A DNA stretch of 64,000 bases from Bathynomus jamesi (lineage: Eukaryota; Arthropoda; Malacostraca; Isopoda; Cirolanidae), in contig JAJOZX010009424.1 of assembly GCA_023014485.1 (NCBI GenBank), forward strand, positions 38,501-102,500. The letters run 5' to 3'. The notes under the pieces were generated by a model. It worked only from the letters and a program-made list of their open reading frames with translations, was not told the origin of the DNA and did not search any database. The translations under genes were made by a program, and so were the position numbers. Positions 20,640-32,476 of this stretch are shown one piece after another (the first letter of the stretch is position 1; the number at the start of each line of letters is the position of its first letter).

Positions 20640-21303
20640 TTACACATTATCATCACTCTCAGTGTCATATTCAACATTACAGTCTGCATCGTTTTCGCAT
20701 TCTGTGCCGCACAAGCATAGTTCTGTGCAAGGCAAGTTATTCATTCTGCATGAACATCTCTGTGTAGAACAGTTGGTTTTGCAGTGGCATCTGACCAGCT
20801 CGATGATGGCTTGCGGGGCAGGAGGAACCTTTGTGGTGACTGGCAGTATTTGGACACTTTTGTCCTGATAGTAACCAAATTTCAGGGGGTCAAAAGGCTG
20901 TTGCTGCATAACATTGGCTTGGCACCATACTCGGCTTTGTAACCGCACACGCTGGATGTGTTCCTCAAGTGCACCGAGTGTAGGAGGTAAGTTGTTGCTT
21001 TCAGCTAGGTGTTTACAAAACAGATGCTACCTTAGATCAGGGATACTTGCAATGTGAATACCCTTGGGACAGTAGCTTCAGCACACATATTTGGCCAATA
21101 CGTCTTTCACCTCCTGTGTTAGGTCACCTTTCTCCAATAGTTTCATCAGTACTCTGACTAAGTGCATGTCAGCTTTCATATACTGCTGAAACCATTTTGT
21201 TTTCCCTATTCCTGAGAATTTTCCAACATTGTTTGCTCCAGTAAAGACTTTCAACATGGCTTCAGACACAAGAGATCCTGCCTTACTGAACTTATAGACC
21301 ATT
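20640..21303 (-). pseudogene. Multicopy cysteine-rich (CXC/tesmin-like) hypothetical family, C-terminal half
   Basis: 21302-21078 reads GANNVGKFSGIGKTKWF and KGDLTQEVKDVLAKYVC, then a stop. After another break, LRLQSRVWCQANVMQQQ, VPPAPQAIIELVRCHCK, NCSTQRCSCRMNNLPCTELC. The closely spaced cysteines resemble tesmin/TSO1 CXC zinc-binding repeats. I recognise a family repeated in many arthropod and fish assemblies. Its function is unknown to me. The upstream half is at 22665-22862, separated by LINE Q. Confidence 0.65.
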
Positions 21304-22664
21304 GCAATACAATCCTACAATACTTGGGAGAAAACCACAATGTTGATGTCATCTATCTAGACTGCAAAAGCTTTTGACAAGGTTGACCATGGTATATTAT
21401 TCCATAAACTAAAAGAACTTGGTATTTGTGGAAAAGTAGGAAAATGGATCCATGCCTTTCTCTCTGACAGAAAACAAATAACAACTGTAAATGGAGCAAG
21501 ATCTATAGAAAAAGAAGTGATTAGTGGATTGCCGCAAGGCACAGTACTAGGACCAATTCTATTTATTATAATGCTAAACAATATAAACTGTAACCTAGGA
21601 AGCTCTCTCCTGTCATTCGCAGATGATACCAGAATACTAAGACCAATTACAGAAAAAGAAGACTGTGTAGAGCTACAAAAAGATCTACAAACTATATATG
21701 CATGGGCAGATGCAAACAATATGGCCTTCAATGAAGACAAATTTGAACTAATTAAGTATGGACCAAATAAATACATGAAAGAACAATTCAACTACACTGG
21801 ACCCACAGGAAAAGATATTGCACAAACTGATCATGTCAGGGATCTAGGGATTATATTATCTGAAGATGCAACATTCAACAGGCACATTGACAAAGTAACC
21901 TCATCATGCAAACAACTAATAGGATATATACTGAGGACATTCAGAACTAGGGACAGTATGACCATGCTTACCCTGTGGAAATCACTTGTCCTTCCACGCA
22001 TTGACTACTGCTCTCAATTATGGTTTCCCCACAAACAGAATGAATTGCAAAAAATTGAGGGCCTACAAAGAACCTTTACCTCGTATATTAAACAACCTGA
22101 TGGGCAACAGGTGAGTAAAAACAAATTAAACTACTGGGATAGGCTTAGAGGCCTCAACCTTTATTCCATAGAGAGAAGGTTTGAGAGATACATCCTAATC
22201 TACACCTGGAAAATTCTAGAAGGGCTTTTAGTTGCCCCCAATACTGAACCAATTGTGCCCACCTTAACAAGAACTGGCAGAATGTGTAAAAATATCACCT
22301 CCCACCAAACAGTCTGAGAAGGATTCAAACCTTCAATATAATAGTATCTCTAGGCAGGGTTCTCGCCTGTTTAACTCCTTGCCTCAGTACCTTAGAGATA
22401 TAAGTGCAGTCCCAGTAGATACTTTTAAAAAACACTTGGACATGTTTTTAGCCAACATACCCGACCAACCCACAGTGTCAGGGTATTCCTCTGCCAGACC
22501 AGCCCCCACAAATTCAATAGGGGACCAAATCGTATGGCAGGAGCAAGAGAAAAGAAGGGTGGCGACCCCGTCGTAGCCCCGCCTCAGGAGGCGCTGAGTG
22601 GACTTCGTGGGAGCAGCGCACCCTTGAGGCAGAAGCGCTTTAAGGTAAGGTAAATTTAAGGTGA
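21304..22664 (+). mobile_element. 5'-truncated LINE (family Q, CR1/Jockey-like)
   Basis: Starts within RT at NVDVIYLD-KAFDKVDHGILF (motif A, one stop), then SGLPQGTVLGPILFIIMLNN (motif B), SFADDTRIL (motif C, FADD), EDKFELIKYG and HVRDLGIIL, and the C-terminal KSLVLPRIDYCSQLWFPHK, KLNYWDRLRGLNLYSIERR. A frameshift near 22316 separates the tail (LPQYLRDISAVPVDTFKKHL). The 21517-22317 frame is open for 266 residues. The insertion is 5'-truncated, as usual for target-primed insertion. Confidence 0.82.
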
Positions 22665-22862
22665 GTGAATGCGTGGAATACAGGTAAAGCTTGCGCCTTT
22701 TCTTTGCCCAAAGCTCTCCAGATTGGCTCTATTTTGACTGCACCTGATACCATCAAAATAGATGTCTTTTTGCAGAGCTTGTCATAGTGTGCCACAGCCA
22801 GAACCAAGACGTCAGTATCAGGAGTGAAGAATAATTACTGAAATAAAACGATGAACATTGAG
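22665..22862 (-). pseudogene. CXC-family gene, upstream part
   Basis: The minus strand reads SFTPDTDVLVLAVAHYDKL, KIEPIWRALGKEKAQALPVF and HAFT, then meets the LINE. In this family the phrase FHAFTG is followed by the GKFSG...K segment, and that segment lies at 21243 on the other side of LINE Q. The two halves are therefore one gene split by the LINE. The SPDTDVLVL phrase resembles a phosphodiester-nuclease-type DTD motif, but I would not assign an activity. Confidence 0.55.
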
Positions 22863-23383
22863 CAATGAATAAAAGTTTCAAAAGTTATTGAAAAAGTTAT
22901 TCAGTGAGCTCATCCTTATATTGTTCTTGATTATTTCAATTGTAAATAAAAAATTTAGGGGTACTGCAGTTCCGCAGTGCCTACCGACGAGCCGCCACTG
23001 GTCATAAGGTTCATTTTCCCGTCCTTCGGGAGGTCAGGTAGAGTGTGGTCACACACCGTGGGAAAAAAGGAAAAAAGTCGGTCGGATCGAGAACAGATAA
23101 GTATCACTAATACTCTTTCTTTTACAGATCTTTCGTCGGTAGTTTAATTATATATTCATTTAGTATAAATTTGTGTTACAAGAATCTATTTCTGCGTTTC
23201 AGGAACGTTTTTGCGGGTTTGCTAAGGTGACGGCAAAATAAGCACGCGGTAGACCAACGTTGTAATATATAAATTTCCAAACGCTCGTTTTTAGTTTTTG
23301 TTTTTTAACTAATTAAGAACATTGCACCCCCGTCAATTACTTGCAGTCGCTGTGAAGGGAAATTTGCTGCTTACACGTTTACA

Positions 23384-24203
23384 ATGGCTAATAATAATGA
23401 ACAGTTAGTTTGCAGGTGGTGCTCAAACATGGAAGTGCTGAGGAACGAGTTAGAACGTGAGAGGGAGGCCATAGTTAGGCTTGAAGAAAGCGTGATGCTC
23501 CTGACGGGAAAATTAGAATCCCTTGAGACTCCAGTTATGACCCCTCCTGCCTCAGTTTCTAATAATAATATAAATAGTACTAATAGCCCTCTCTCTTCCC
23601 CTACTTCCCAACCCTAAGTTCGAGTGCTTAATGGAGCACCATTGAGAAAACCTAAGAATTGTCTAGCAGTAATAACAAACAACAAGTTTTCTGTTTTAGG
23701 TTTCGAAGATGCTGATGAACCGGAAATACGACTCGTTGGCGATTCCATTGTTCGAGGGCAGCTCGAGGAATTCTGTGGGAGAAACCCTCGTCGTAGGCGC
23801 CGTTACTGCTACCCTGGTGCAAGGGTGGAGGATATAACAAATAGTGTTAAACATATTACAAACGGTACCGCCAAGGACAGAACGTATGTTATTCATGTCG
23901 GTACTAATAACGTTTTAAATTCTAAATCGGAAGAACTGCTGTTTTAACAGGTATACTTCATCGAATTATCCAACGTAACGATTTCTACAGCAAGGCCACC
24001 TATATTAACAATAACCTAAAGTCTCTTTGCCAACAGGAAGGAGTGCATTTTGCAAATTTTTGGAACAGTTTCTACGGCAGGAGGGACTTGTTGCTCGGAG
24101 ATGGACTTCATTTTAATGACGTTCGAACTGCGCGTTTAGGAAGACTATTTCATAATACTGTCTCTTCTTTTCAGGCTGCCGTAACTCGAACGGTCCCAGC
24201 GTA
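23384..24203 (+). pseudogene. CR1 ORF1 with SGNH-hydrolase (esterase) domain
   Basis: The first part (23384-23617) starts MANNNEQLVCRWCSNMEV and is a charged coiled coil. A stop and short gap follow, then 23624-23947 with the catalytic serine block LVGDSIVRGQ and the IHVGTNN block. After a stop at 23945, DGLHFNDVRTARLGRLF supplies the DxxH block. All three SGNH blocks are visible. Two stops or frameshifts separate them. Presumed role: RNA-binding particle protein with esterase activity. Confidence 0.78.
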
Positions 24204-24254
24204 AATTCTACAAATTTTCCCTGCGCAAGCGAAGGTGTTGCAATTACAAACAAT

Positions 24255-26900
24255 TTGAAGGTTCTATCCTTAAATGCTCGTAGCTTACGAAATAAAATAA
24301 ACGAATTTTTTTCTTTAATTGCTTGTAAAGACTATGATTTAATTGCGATAAATGAATCGTGGCTTAGCACTGAAACACGTGACTTTGTAGGGGAGTATCA
24401 AATTCGAGGTTATAGACTTTTTGTTAAAAACAAAATAGGTAGGCGAGGAGGCGGTGTTATGTTGTATATCAAAGATAATATTGCGAACGTTATAGAAGTA
24501 AAGCACACAATTCAAGACCCAATAGTTCGACTATAGCAGAACTTAAATTGAACGATTTGAAACTTGATGTTGCAGTTATATATAGGCCCCCTAATCAAAC
24601 AGCTGATACGGACGAAGCGTTATATCGTGAACTAAAGAGAATAATAGGTAGTGAGCAGGCTTTAGTTATGGGTGACTTTAATTGCGCCAACGTGAATTAC
24701 GATACAATGAAGGGAGACGCGGAAGGTAATCGTTTAGTTAATTTTCTCGAGGATAGCTTTCTTATTCAAAAGGTTGGGGAACCTACGAGGTTGGACAGTA
24801 TTTTAGATTTAGTAATAACTACGGATGATAGGCTAATTACTGATCTTCAAGTAATAGAACCGTTAAGCAATAGCGATCACAATATGGTAGAGTTTGTCCT
24901 CTCAGTAAGCCACTCGAAACCAGCTAACCCGACTAAAATTCCTAACTTCCAGCACGCAGACTTTTGTAAATTTCGAAATAAATTGTCACACGTCAATTGG
25001 GAAAACGCAATGGGGAACTCCAACGCAAAACTAATGTGGGAATCGTTTGAAACAGTATTTAGGACTATAAATGAGGAATGTGTACCGTACAAAATTAAGC
25101 GTGCGAAAGTAAATAACAAGCCCTTGTGGTTTACTTCTAGGGTAGGAGACATTATAAAGAGTAGAGATAGGGCTTATAGGCTACGTATGTGCGATAAAGA
25201 GAATTTGTGGTTACGAAACAACTACATATCTCTAAGGCGTGAAGCGAAAAGTGTGATAAAAAAGTCCAAGCTCGAATTTGAAATCTCCATAGCTCGTGAC
25301 GGTAAAGAAAACCCCAAGCGATTCTTGCAATACGTCAACAATAGAAATCCAGTAAAAAGTGTCTTGGAGCCGTTGAAAAATGTTAACGGAGATCTAGTTT
25401 CTGAAAACAAGGAAATGGCTACTCTGCTAAAAGAATTCTTTAAGTCAGTTTTTACTATAGAAGATGTAACTAATATCCCTACGGTCATAGACATAATACC
25501 TTTTGATAATGGTAATATTTTGGATAATATAGTGGTTAGTGAAGGGGAGTTAATGGGCTATATTGATAAAATGAAAACGCGTAAATCACCGGGGCCGGAT
25601 TCCATATATCCTATACAACTAAAAGAATTAAAAGATAGCTTTGTTGTGCCGCTAACAAAAATTTTTAATGCGTCTGTTTCTGAGGGGTGCGTACCAGATA
25701 ATTTCAAGTTAGCAAACGTAACACCTATCTTTAAGAAAGGCGATAAAGGTGCGGCGGGAAATTATAGGCCAATCAGTTTAACGTCTGTTGTAGGTAAGCT
25801 ACTGGAATCAATAATTAGGGATCGTATAGTCGAACACTTAGAATTGCATAAACTAGTTAGAAATACGCAGCACGGTTTTAGGCGAAACAAATCTTGCTTA
25901 ACTAATCTTTTAGAATTTTTTCAAAGCGTGGTTGACGTTTACGATAGACATCGGGCGGTTGATGTAGTGTATTTAGATTTTCAAAAAGCGTTTGACACCG
26001 TGCCGCACAAAAGACTCATTGAAAAAACTAAGGCTTATGGAATCAGGGGTGTAGTAATAAATTGGATAGAAGAGTGGTTGCGAGGTAGGAAACAGAGGGT
26101 AGTCGTTGATGGAGCAGAGTCGTATTGGGCTAATGTAGCGAGTGGGGTTCCTCAGGGTTCTGTTTTGGGCCCCTTGCTTTTTCTTATATATATTAACGAT
26201 TTAGATGTCGGCCTAGTCAATACAGTTTCAAAGTTTGCGGATGACAGGAAGCTGGGTGGTAGGGCGATTAATGACGAAGATAGAGGTAAAATCCAGCAAG
26301 ATCTGAATAAAATCGTTGATTGGTCAGTCACATGGCAAATGAGATTTAACGTTGATAAGTGCAAAATTTTGCATATAGGTTCGCGTAACGGTAATTTTGC
26401 GTATAGTATGTCATGGAAAGATTTAACAAGCGTAGAGCAGGAAAAAGATTTAGGAGTTATAGTCACTGGTGATTTAAAAGTAGCGAAACAAAGTACAGCA
26501 TCGGTGAATAAAGCGAACAAAGTGTTAGGTTTTATAGCGCGATATTATAGTTCCTCTTTATAAATCATTAGTTTGACCACATTTGGAGTACGCGGTCCAA
26601 TTTTAGAATCCGCATATGCGCAAAGATATAGACAAAATCGAAAGAGTTCAAAGACGAGCAACTAAGATGATTCCGTCGCTTAGGTCAAAGTCGTACGAGG
26701 ATAGGCTTAAGGAGTTAAAATTGACAACACTCGAGACATGGAGGCTATGGTGTGATCTAATCCAGGTTTTCAAAATTATGAATGGGTTCGATAACGTAGA
26801 AAGAGTTAGCTTTTTCGAAATATCTCAATATAATAGGACTAGAAATAACGGACTAGAAATAACGGCCTCCTCACTTTTAAATTCCTGCCTGAGCCATGGT
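24255..26900 (+). pseudogene. CR1 ORF2 (endonuclease-reverse transcriptase)
   Basis: The endonuclease begins LSLNARSLRNKINEFFSLIA, with the metal-binding glutamate in AINESWL, GDFNCANVNYD, and SNSDHNMVEF. A stop at 24533 splits it. The long frame 24548-26563 (671 residues) holds RT blocks KSPGPDSIYPIQLKE, NYRPISLTSVVGKL, YLDFQKAFDTVPHKRL, GVPQGSVLGPLLFLIYINDL and FADDRKL (catalytic FADD). A further stop precedes KIERVQRRATKMIPSLR. Only two or three nonsense or frame lesions separate it from an intact ORF. Confidence 0.87.
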
Positions 26901-27451
26901 TGAAAGAGGTCGAACCTCTCCCCCTGTAAAAGTCTAATCTAACTTAGAGGCTGAGTATTACCTGTACATTTTAGCAGTAAATTACAGTAAAAGAAAGTTT
27001 TTAATCTTCTCCTTCGAGCCGTGCTCTCTTCAGAGAAATCAGTCAATAAAGTAGAGTGAAATAATTTCCCGATACGTTATAAGAAGAATCGAGGAACTTA
27101 GAGAGAATTTAGTCTTAAATAGAGAAAAATAATTTCCCGATACGTTAAAGAAGAAGAATTGGGGAACCGTCAGATAATTTAGTAAGTTTTCCCAGAATCC
27201 TCCGAACCACTATAGAAGAACTCCGAGAGTAGTATAGACGAAACTACTGCGAGTAACGAATCCGTTGCTGCCTCCTAACCAGAACCCCCGTCGACTTCGA
27301 ACCAACCAAGGCCATGGACGGAGGGGTTAACACGTGTATATATATATATATATATTCAGAAACAATGCAAGTTTAAAGCTAGGTAATGGCGAAATACAGT
27401 GCAAAAGCAATATACAAAACTCAGCTCCTAAAACTTAACGTCTTGAGGCCG

Positions 27452-27520
27452 GGTAGATTATGTAGTTGGCTCGTAAAATTTGTGTTTTCAGGGACAGGGG
27501 TTCGAATCCCACCAAGGTAA
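27452..27520 (+). ncRNA. tRNA-like segment (possible SINE head)
   Basis: GGTTCGAATCC at 27499-27509 is a good B-box, and TGTAGTTGGCTCGTAAA upstream resembles an A-box. The acceptor ends do not pair convincingly, so a genuine tRNA is unlikely. The rest of 27356-27580 shows nothing. Confidence 0.35.
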
Positions 27521-27789
27521 GATTAAGTTTTTCTAATATACTTAATGTTAAAATTTAATTCGCCGGTAGTATGTTGTTCTCAATAACATACAGTAATTAT
27601 AATGTATGCTATAACACTATTTAAATAAAGAAGAACTGAACTGAAATCTAAGTGAAATTGCTCCAACCAGATGGCACGCGTCACGCGTTCAAATACTTTG
27701 AAATTCTTTGGAAAAACTTCATAAAAAATTCTGAGATTTAGCATTAAAAGTAAAACAGAAGAACTTCCTTTAGAAATATATTGTATCTG

Positions 27790-27971
27790 TAAAAATATAA
27801 CCATGTTGACGAAAGTACCGCGGGAAATTTGAATGCGGTAGCGGTACTGCTGTACTTTCAGCGATCCTTTGCGGTACTTCGTTATGCGGTACCGGTTTGG
27901 TAGTGCGGTAGTAGTACCGCAGTACCGCAAAAAAAACGCGCAAAAAAAAAACGCAAGTGCCCAGCTCTGCT
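27790..27971 (-). repeat. GCGGTAC-rich terminus, probably one end of a hAT-type element
   Basis: GCGGTAC or its complement occurs at least seven times in about 130 bases. On the minus strand the block is preceded by CAGAGCTGGGCAC, which looks like a hAT terminal repeat. No second terminus was found nearby, and the open frames over it (27580-28050) have no recognisable domain. Confidence 0.4.
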
Positions 27972-28220
27972 TCATACACTCCTTTTGAAGGCCTTTTTTT
28001 ATGGTGTAAAATGAGCTTCAAAGAGTTGGCGAAAGTTTTCGAAGCTTTCAAAGAGGTATTACTTTAAATCATGTGTGTGGTCTACAAGACATTTATAAAA
28101 ATTCTTTTGAATGACTTTTGCGTTGCACTGGAGGGGGCCAAATGGGACTTTTGGATCTGAATTAAAAAATTATTTCGTTGAACATTTTTTAATTTTAAAG
28201 TTATTCATGTTTCCTGGGTG

Positions 28221-28274
<54 letters not shown>

Positions 28275-28277
<3 letters not shown>

Positions 28278-28677
28278 GGTGTCCCATAAGTCCGGCATCA
28301 TAGGAAAAATAATAAAAAAGGCAAAACAAAAGCTTTTATTTACAGTACGTGCTCAATATGTCCACCATTGTTTGCAATACACAAATTCAGACGTGATACC
28401 CAGTCAGCAAGCACACGATGAATGATGTCAGGAGTAATGGTGTTACATGCCCCAGTAATGCGCTGCCTGCCGCAAATGTCCAACACTCCTAATTTTCTCT
28501 GCGTATACCAGCGCTTTCAAGTGGCCCCAGAGATAAAAATCTATGAATAGAATTATCTGGATTCGTTCTTCCTTGCTCACAGACATTATGGCCTGTAGAA
28601 AGAGAAAAATATGAATTATGGTTTGTAGAAGTAGAAAAATATGAATTTCTCCTATGATGCCGGACTTATGGGACACC

Positions 28678-28680
<3 letters not shown>
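28275..28680 (-). mobile_element. Mariner-like deletion derivative with TIRs
   Basis: CAGGGTGTCCCATAAGTCCG at 28275 is repeated inverted, ending 28680. The inverted match extends to about 33 bases and is flanked on both sides by (TA)n. The minus strand keeps a transposase C-terminal scrap, FYLWGHLKALVYAEKIRSVG. Most of the gene is missing. Confidence 0.85.
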
Positions 28681-28735
<55 letters not shown>

Positions 28736-28811
28736 ATTTTTCACAAAAGTAACACGTGAAAAATATTTATGATGAATAAAACCACGAAGGAAAGGAAACA
28801 GAATGGTGCTC

Positions 28812-28842
28812 GAGCGCTTTCGTCTAATGACATCCTCAGGAA
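28812..28842 (-). ncRNA. Hammerhead-like motif in the Penelope terminus (candidate)
   Basis: The minus strand has CTGAGGA, a short GTC/GAC stem with loop ATTA, then GAAA, i.e. the CUGANGA...GAAA hammerhead core order. One extra base lies between CTGAGGA and the stem, so a canonical fold is not assured. Hammerhead motifs in Penelope-like terminal repeats are established knowledge. Confidence 0.4.
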
Positions 28843-28884
28843 CACTGAAGCAAATAAAGAGTTCAAGACTATATACAGGTTACA

Positions 28885-28886
28885 AA

Positions 28887-28918
<32 letters not shown>

Positions 28919-29052
28919 ATTGTGGGAGGAGCATACAAATGTGTAAGGAAAACTACCAATTTTAGCACTTTGCCCGAATTCAACAGAAGATCAAATGGAT
29001 TATTTACAACCAATTTTATAGTTAATGCTTGAGTGATATATAGGTCACAAAA

Positions 29053-29090
<38 letters not shown>

Positions 29091-29335
29091 TAAAAAATTG
29101 AAAAATAAAAATTGTAAGAGGAGCATACAAATTTATAATGGAAAACTAGCCAAGTTTTAGTATTCTGCCCTTCTTGTCTAAATCCGTTCTGAACGAATTC
29201 AACACACTATCAAATGGATACAACCAATTTTCTAGATAAGGCCTGAATGATATATAGGTCACAAAAAAAATATATAAAACTAAATTGAAAAATAAAAATT
29301 CTAAGAGAAGCATACAAATTTATAAGGGAAAATTA
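28885..29335. repeat. Imperfect tandem copies of the Penelope 3' end
   Basis: Two extra copies of a segment of roughly 150-220 bp precede the intact one. Each has AAAAATTGTAAGAGGAGCAT-like sequence, a TAGCACTCTGCCC-like block and ATATATAGGTCACAAAAAAA. They vary mainly in the length of internal (TA)n. The last copy merges into the coding end (GRVLKLW). Confidence 0.7.
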
Positions 29336-30434
29336 CCAAAGTTTTAGCACTCTGCCCTTCTTGTCTAAATCCTTTCTGAACGAATTCAAAACAACGGGAT
29401 CGAGTTGAAAAAGACCTTTGCTCATGTTAAAGTTATTTGTAAGTTGGATAATAGCAGATTCAAGAATATTTCTATTAACAATGTTGCTAGAGTGAAACAA
29501 AACTGAAGCATTATTCCAATCAATACAGTGGGATAACTCTGACAAATGGACAAAAAGGGCACTGGATGACTGTCCCTTTCTAACGGAATAGTGATTCTGT
29601 TTTACACGCGTGTGCAAATCTTTTCCCGTCTGACCAGTGTAAAAGGAATCACATTGTTTACAACCAATTTTATAGATAATGCCTGAATTATTGGTAGGGC
29701 TATTTTTCACTATATTTTTCACAATATTGTTATATGAAAATACTACATTAATATCCAGAAGCTTAAGTACATTAGCAATGCGTAAAAAGCCTGGGTAAAA
29801 TGGAAGTACTAAAATATTCTTTGACAAAGTACGAGTGTTATTATTCACACGATAGAAGGTTCGTTTTGCCTTGTTAAGACAAGATTCCATAAACGCAGGT
29901 GGGTAGCACAGATCACTTCCAATACCGTTGATTTTTTCCAATTCGGCATCGATGTATTCCGGACTGGCGATCCTAAGAGCGCGGAGAAACATTGAAGAAA
30001 ATATGGTCTTCTTAATGGAGGTGTCATGTCCATAGTAAAAGTGTACGTAGGACAAATTGTTTGTTTTTTCCGATAGATACTAAACTTAGAACCTGGGCTT
30101 TCCCTATGTACACGCACATCCAAAAACGGGATTGAGTGTCTTGTTCCACTTCTAAAGTAAACTTAATGGAGGGGTCTTGATCATTTAACTGAAGGAGGAA
30201 GTCATCCAGGTCACGATTCATGGGCCAGATACATAAAATATCGTCGACGTACCGCAACCATAGGATGCCAACCCCCAGGATTCTCGGAATGTAAGTAATT
30301 TCGAAAAACTCCATATAAATATTGGAGAGGAGGGGCGACAAGGGGTTGCCCATGGCCATCCCAAAAACCTGTTGATAATACTCGCTATTGAAAGTGAATT
30401 TACAGTCTTTGATGCAAAGCTTAATAAGTTCCAA
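29333..30434 (-). pseudogene. Penelope-like reverse transcriptase with GIY-YIG endonuclease
   Basis: 30434-30024 holds RT motifs FGMAMGNPLSPLLSNIYMEF and LRYVDDILCIW (catalytic YVDD). After a frameshift near 30060, 30055-29333 gives the thumb/linker and the endonuclease GIIYKIGCKQCDSFYTGQTG (GIY...YTG), with a CxxC insert and a downstream glutamate (NILESAII). Ends GRVLKLW. Role: target nicking and reverse transcription. Confidence 0.87.
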
Positions 30435-30496
30435 AACGATGTGTGCAGCTAGTGGCAGGTCGTACTCTGTGTTTCCTTTCCTTCGTGGTTTTATTC

Positions 30497-30534
<38 letters not shown>

Positions 30535-30542
30535 ATATATAT
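30497..30542. repeat. (TA)n(TG)n(TA)n microsatellite
   Basis: Compound dinucleotide repeat separating the Penelope terminus from the Tc1 element. Confidence 0.95.
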
Positions 30543-32476
30543 CCTTGGCTAAAAGTATGAGATACCCAAAAGAATTTGAGTTACGAAAGATCAGAAAGGG
30601 ATATGAATCAGTGTTATATAAATAACAATATTTAATACAATTTCTACCGGTTTTGATTACAGCTTTTACTCGTTCGTCATTGTTGACGAGACGGGCAGAG
30701 GTGGCACTCGCGATTTTGCTCCATTCATCTTGTGTCACTCTAGATAATTCAATTTTTGAAGTGAATTTATGTTTTCGGACAATTTTCCTCAAAATTCCTT
30801 TCAACTGTTTAATTGAGTTTAACTCAGGAGACTGAGGACTGAGGAGGCCAATCGATCAGTTTCATTCCCCTTTCCTATTCTCATCAAGCCAATTCTTAGT
30901 TACAACTGAAATATGGCATGGAGCACTGTAATGTTGAAATAATACTTGGGCTTTTTGAGTTTCTGAAAAAAATCATGCCACTAGAGATATTTAGAACACC
31001 CTGGTGTTGGTAAAATGTTTATAAAGGTTCGTGAATTCAGCCTCCCCTCGCATAGAAACAGCTTTCCGACCTTCTCCGAAGAAATGCATCCCCATATCAT
31101 AAAGCTTCCTTCTCCAAATTTTATTGTGGGGACTATATAGTCCTTTTTATAAGCTTCGCCTGAAGTTCTAGAAACCCGTAAAATTAGGACGAAATAATGA
31201 GTGCCAGATATCAGCGAGTACAACAGATCAATTAAAAAAATATGAAAAGTGAAGGAAGATTCAAGATGTTTAAGAGCTGATCCACTTACCTGAAAGTTAC
31301 CTTCGTCGGACCAAATAGCTTTTGCCCAGCTTCAGATGACTAGTGTTGGTACTAGTGATGAAAGCCGGTATTGAAAAACCTGTATTTATACCGGTATTGG
31401 ACAAGAGACACGATACCGATATCGTGACTATCGATACCGGGTTTTCGGTATTGAAGAACTGCCTATTGTCTTTATTGTGGGAGCAATCAGCAAATGTCAA
31501 GTTAACAAAGATTTGTTTTTTGTAGGATTTTGTGGCCAATGTGAGTAGAAATAATGATTTATCTTCATACATAACTTACACATGCAGTATATCTTTGAGG
31601 GGCGTCATTAGTGTATGTCACAATTTATCATTTGCTATAATATTATGTTATTGACGTTATATGATGTGTCCGTTTTTCTGAAAAGGGAAACTATCATCCA
31701 GAACTCTCGCCTTAAACATTTGAAATCGTATACTGTAAATACGTATTGAAACGTTCAAAAACGTTTTTACACGATTCCAAAACCTTGCATTGCTTTTTTA
31801 GGTTCGTTATTGAGTTCATTCAGATTTAGAATTTCGTACTAGACGCTTGCAGTGGTTGACTGATGCGCATATTTCACAAGTTAAATTTTGTAATTTTGTT
31901 ACGTGCGCATTGCAGTCTTGTGATATGGGAATAAGCTATTTCTTACTTTAAGTAATCTACCCCTTCGAATCTATTACAAGAATGTCAAAAAAATCAATCG
32001 TGTGGAATTATTTTATTAAGAAAAATAAAGACGAAGCTGAATGTTCAAAGTGTGAAAAAGTTATAAAGTGCAGTGGGGGCTCAACTAGTGGATTATCTGT
32101 TCATTTGAAAACAATTCATAATATAAATGTTGCTGAAATCAAGATAGGTGAAAATCAACAACATAAAAAACAAAAAACTTTGGATACATTTATTAACAAA
32201 AAATCTATTGAAGAAGAAATTGCAAAATTTGCATGTGTTGATGGATTTAGCTTCCGCTCTATTGCCACAAGTGAATTCATTCGAGAGTTTAGCTAAAAAT
32301 AAATGTGATAAGCCTCATCCAACTTCACATTCAGGTGTCAAACATATGGTAGTTAGATTTCATGAAAGAAAGAAGGCTGAATTGATAGATCACTTTGGGA
32401 AATTAGTGAGTAAAAGAGTTCGATTTTCTATAACCCTTGATGAATATACCTCATTTCAGAATAAGAGATATATGAA

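Larger units (their letters stand above)
22930..27330 (+). mobile_element. CR1-clade LINE, nearly full length
   Basis: A 5' region (about 22930-23383) of higher GC is followed by ORF1 with an esterase-like domain and ORF2 with endonuclease and RT. The 3' end runs to about 27330, close to a (TA)n tract at 27337-27355. An SGNH esterase in ORF1 is a known feature of CR1-clade elements. It is interrupted by only a handful of stops, which makes it the best LINE in the window. The exact 5' boundary is not determined. Confidence 0.8.
28769..30498 (-). mobile_element. Penelope-like element (GIY-YIG type), 5'-truncated
   Basis: The interior encodes RT plus GIY-YIG endonuclease on the minus strand. 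Both ends carry the same terminal motif in inverted orientation (ATGAATAAAACCACGAAGG at 28769 and its complement ending 30498), and both abut (TA)n tracts. Inverted flanking repeats are a known configuration of Penelope-like copies. The N-terminal part of the protein is missing. Confidence 0.8.

Noticed and set aside
28443..28676. Stand-alone small gene
   Set aside because: It starts inside the terminal inverted repeat and contains only a transposase tail, so it is part of the deletion derivative.
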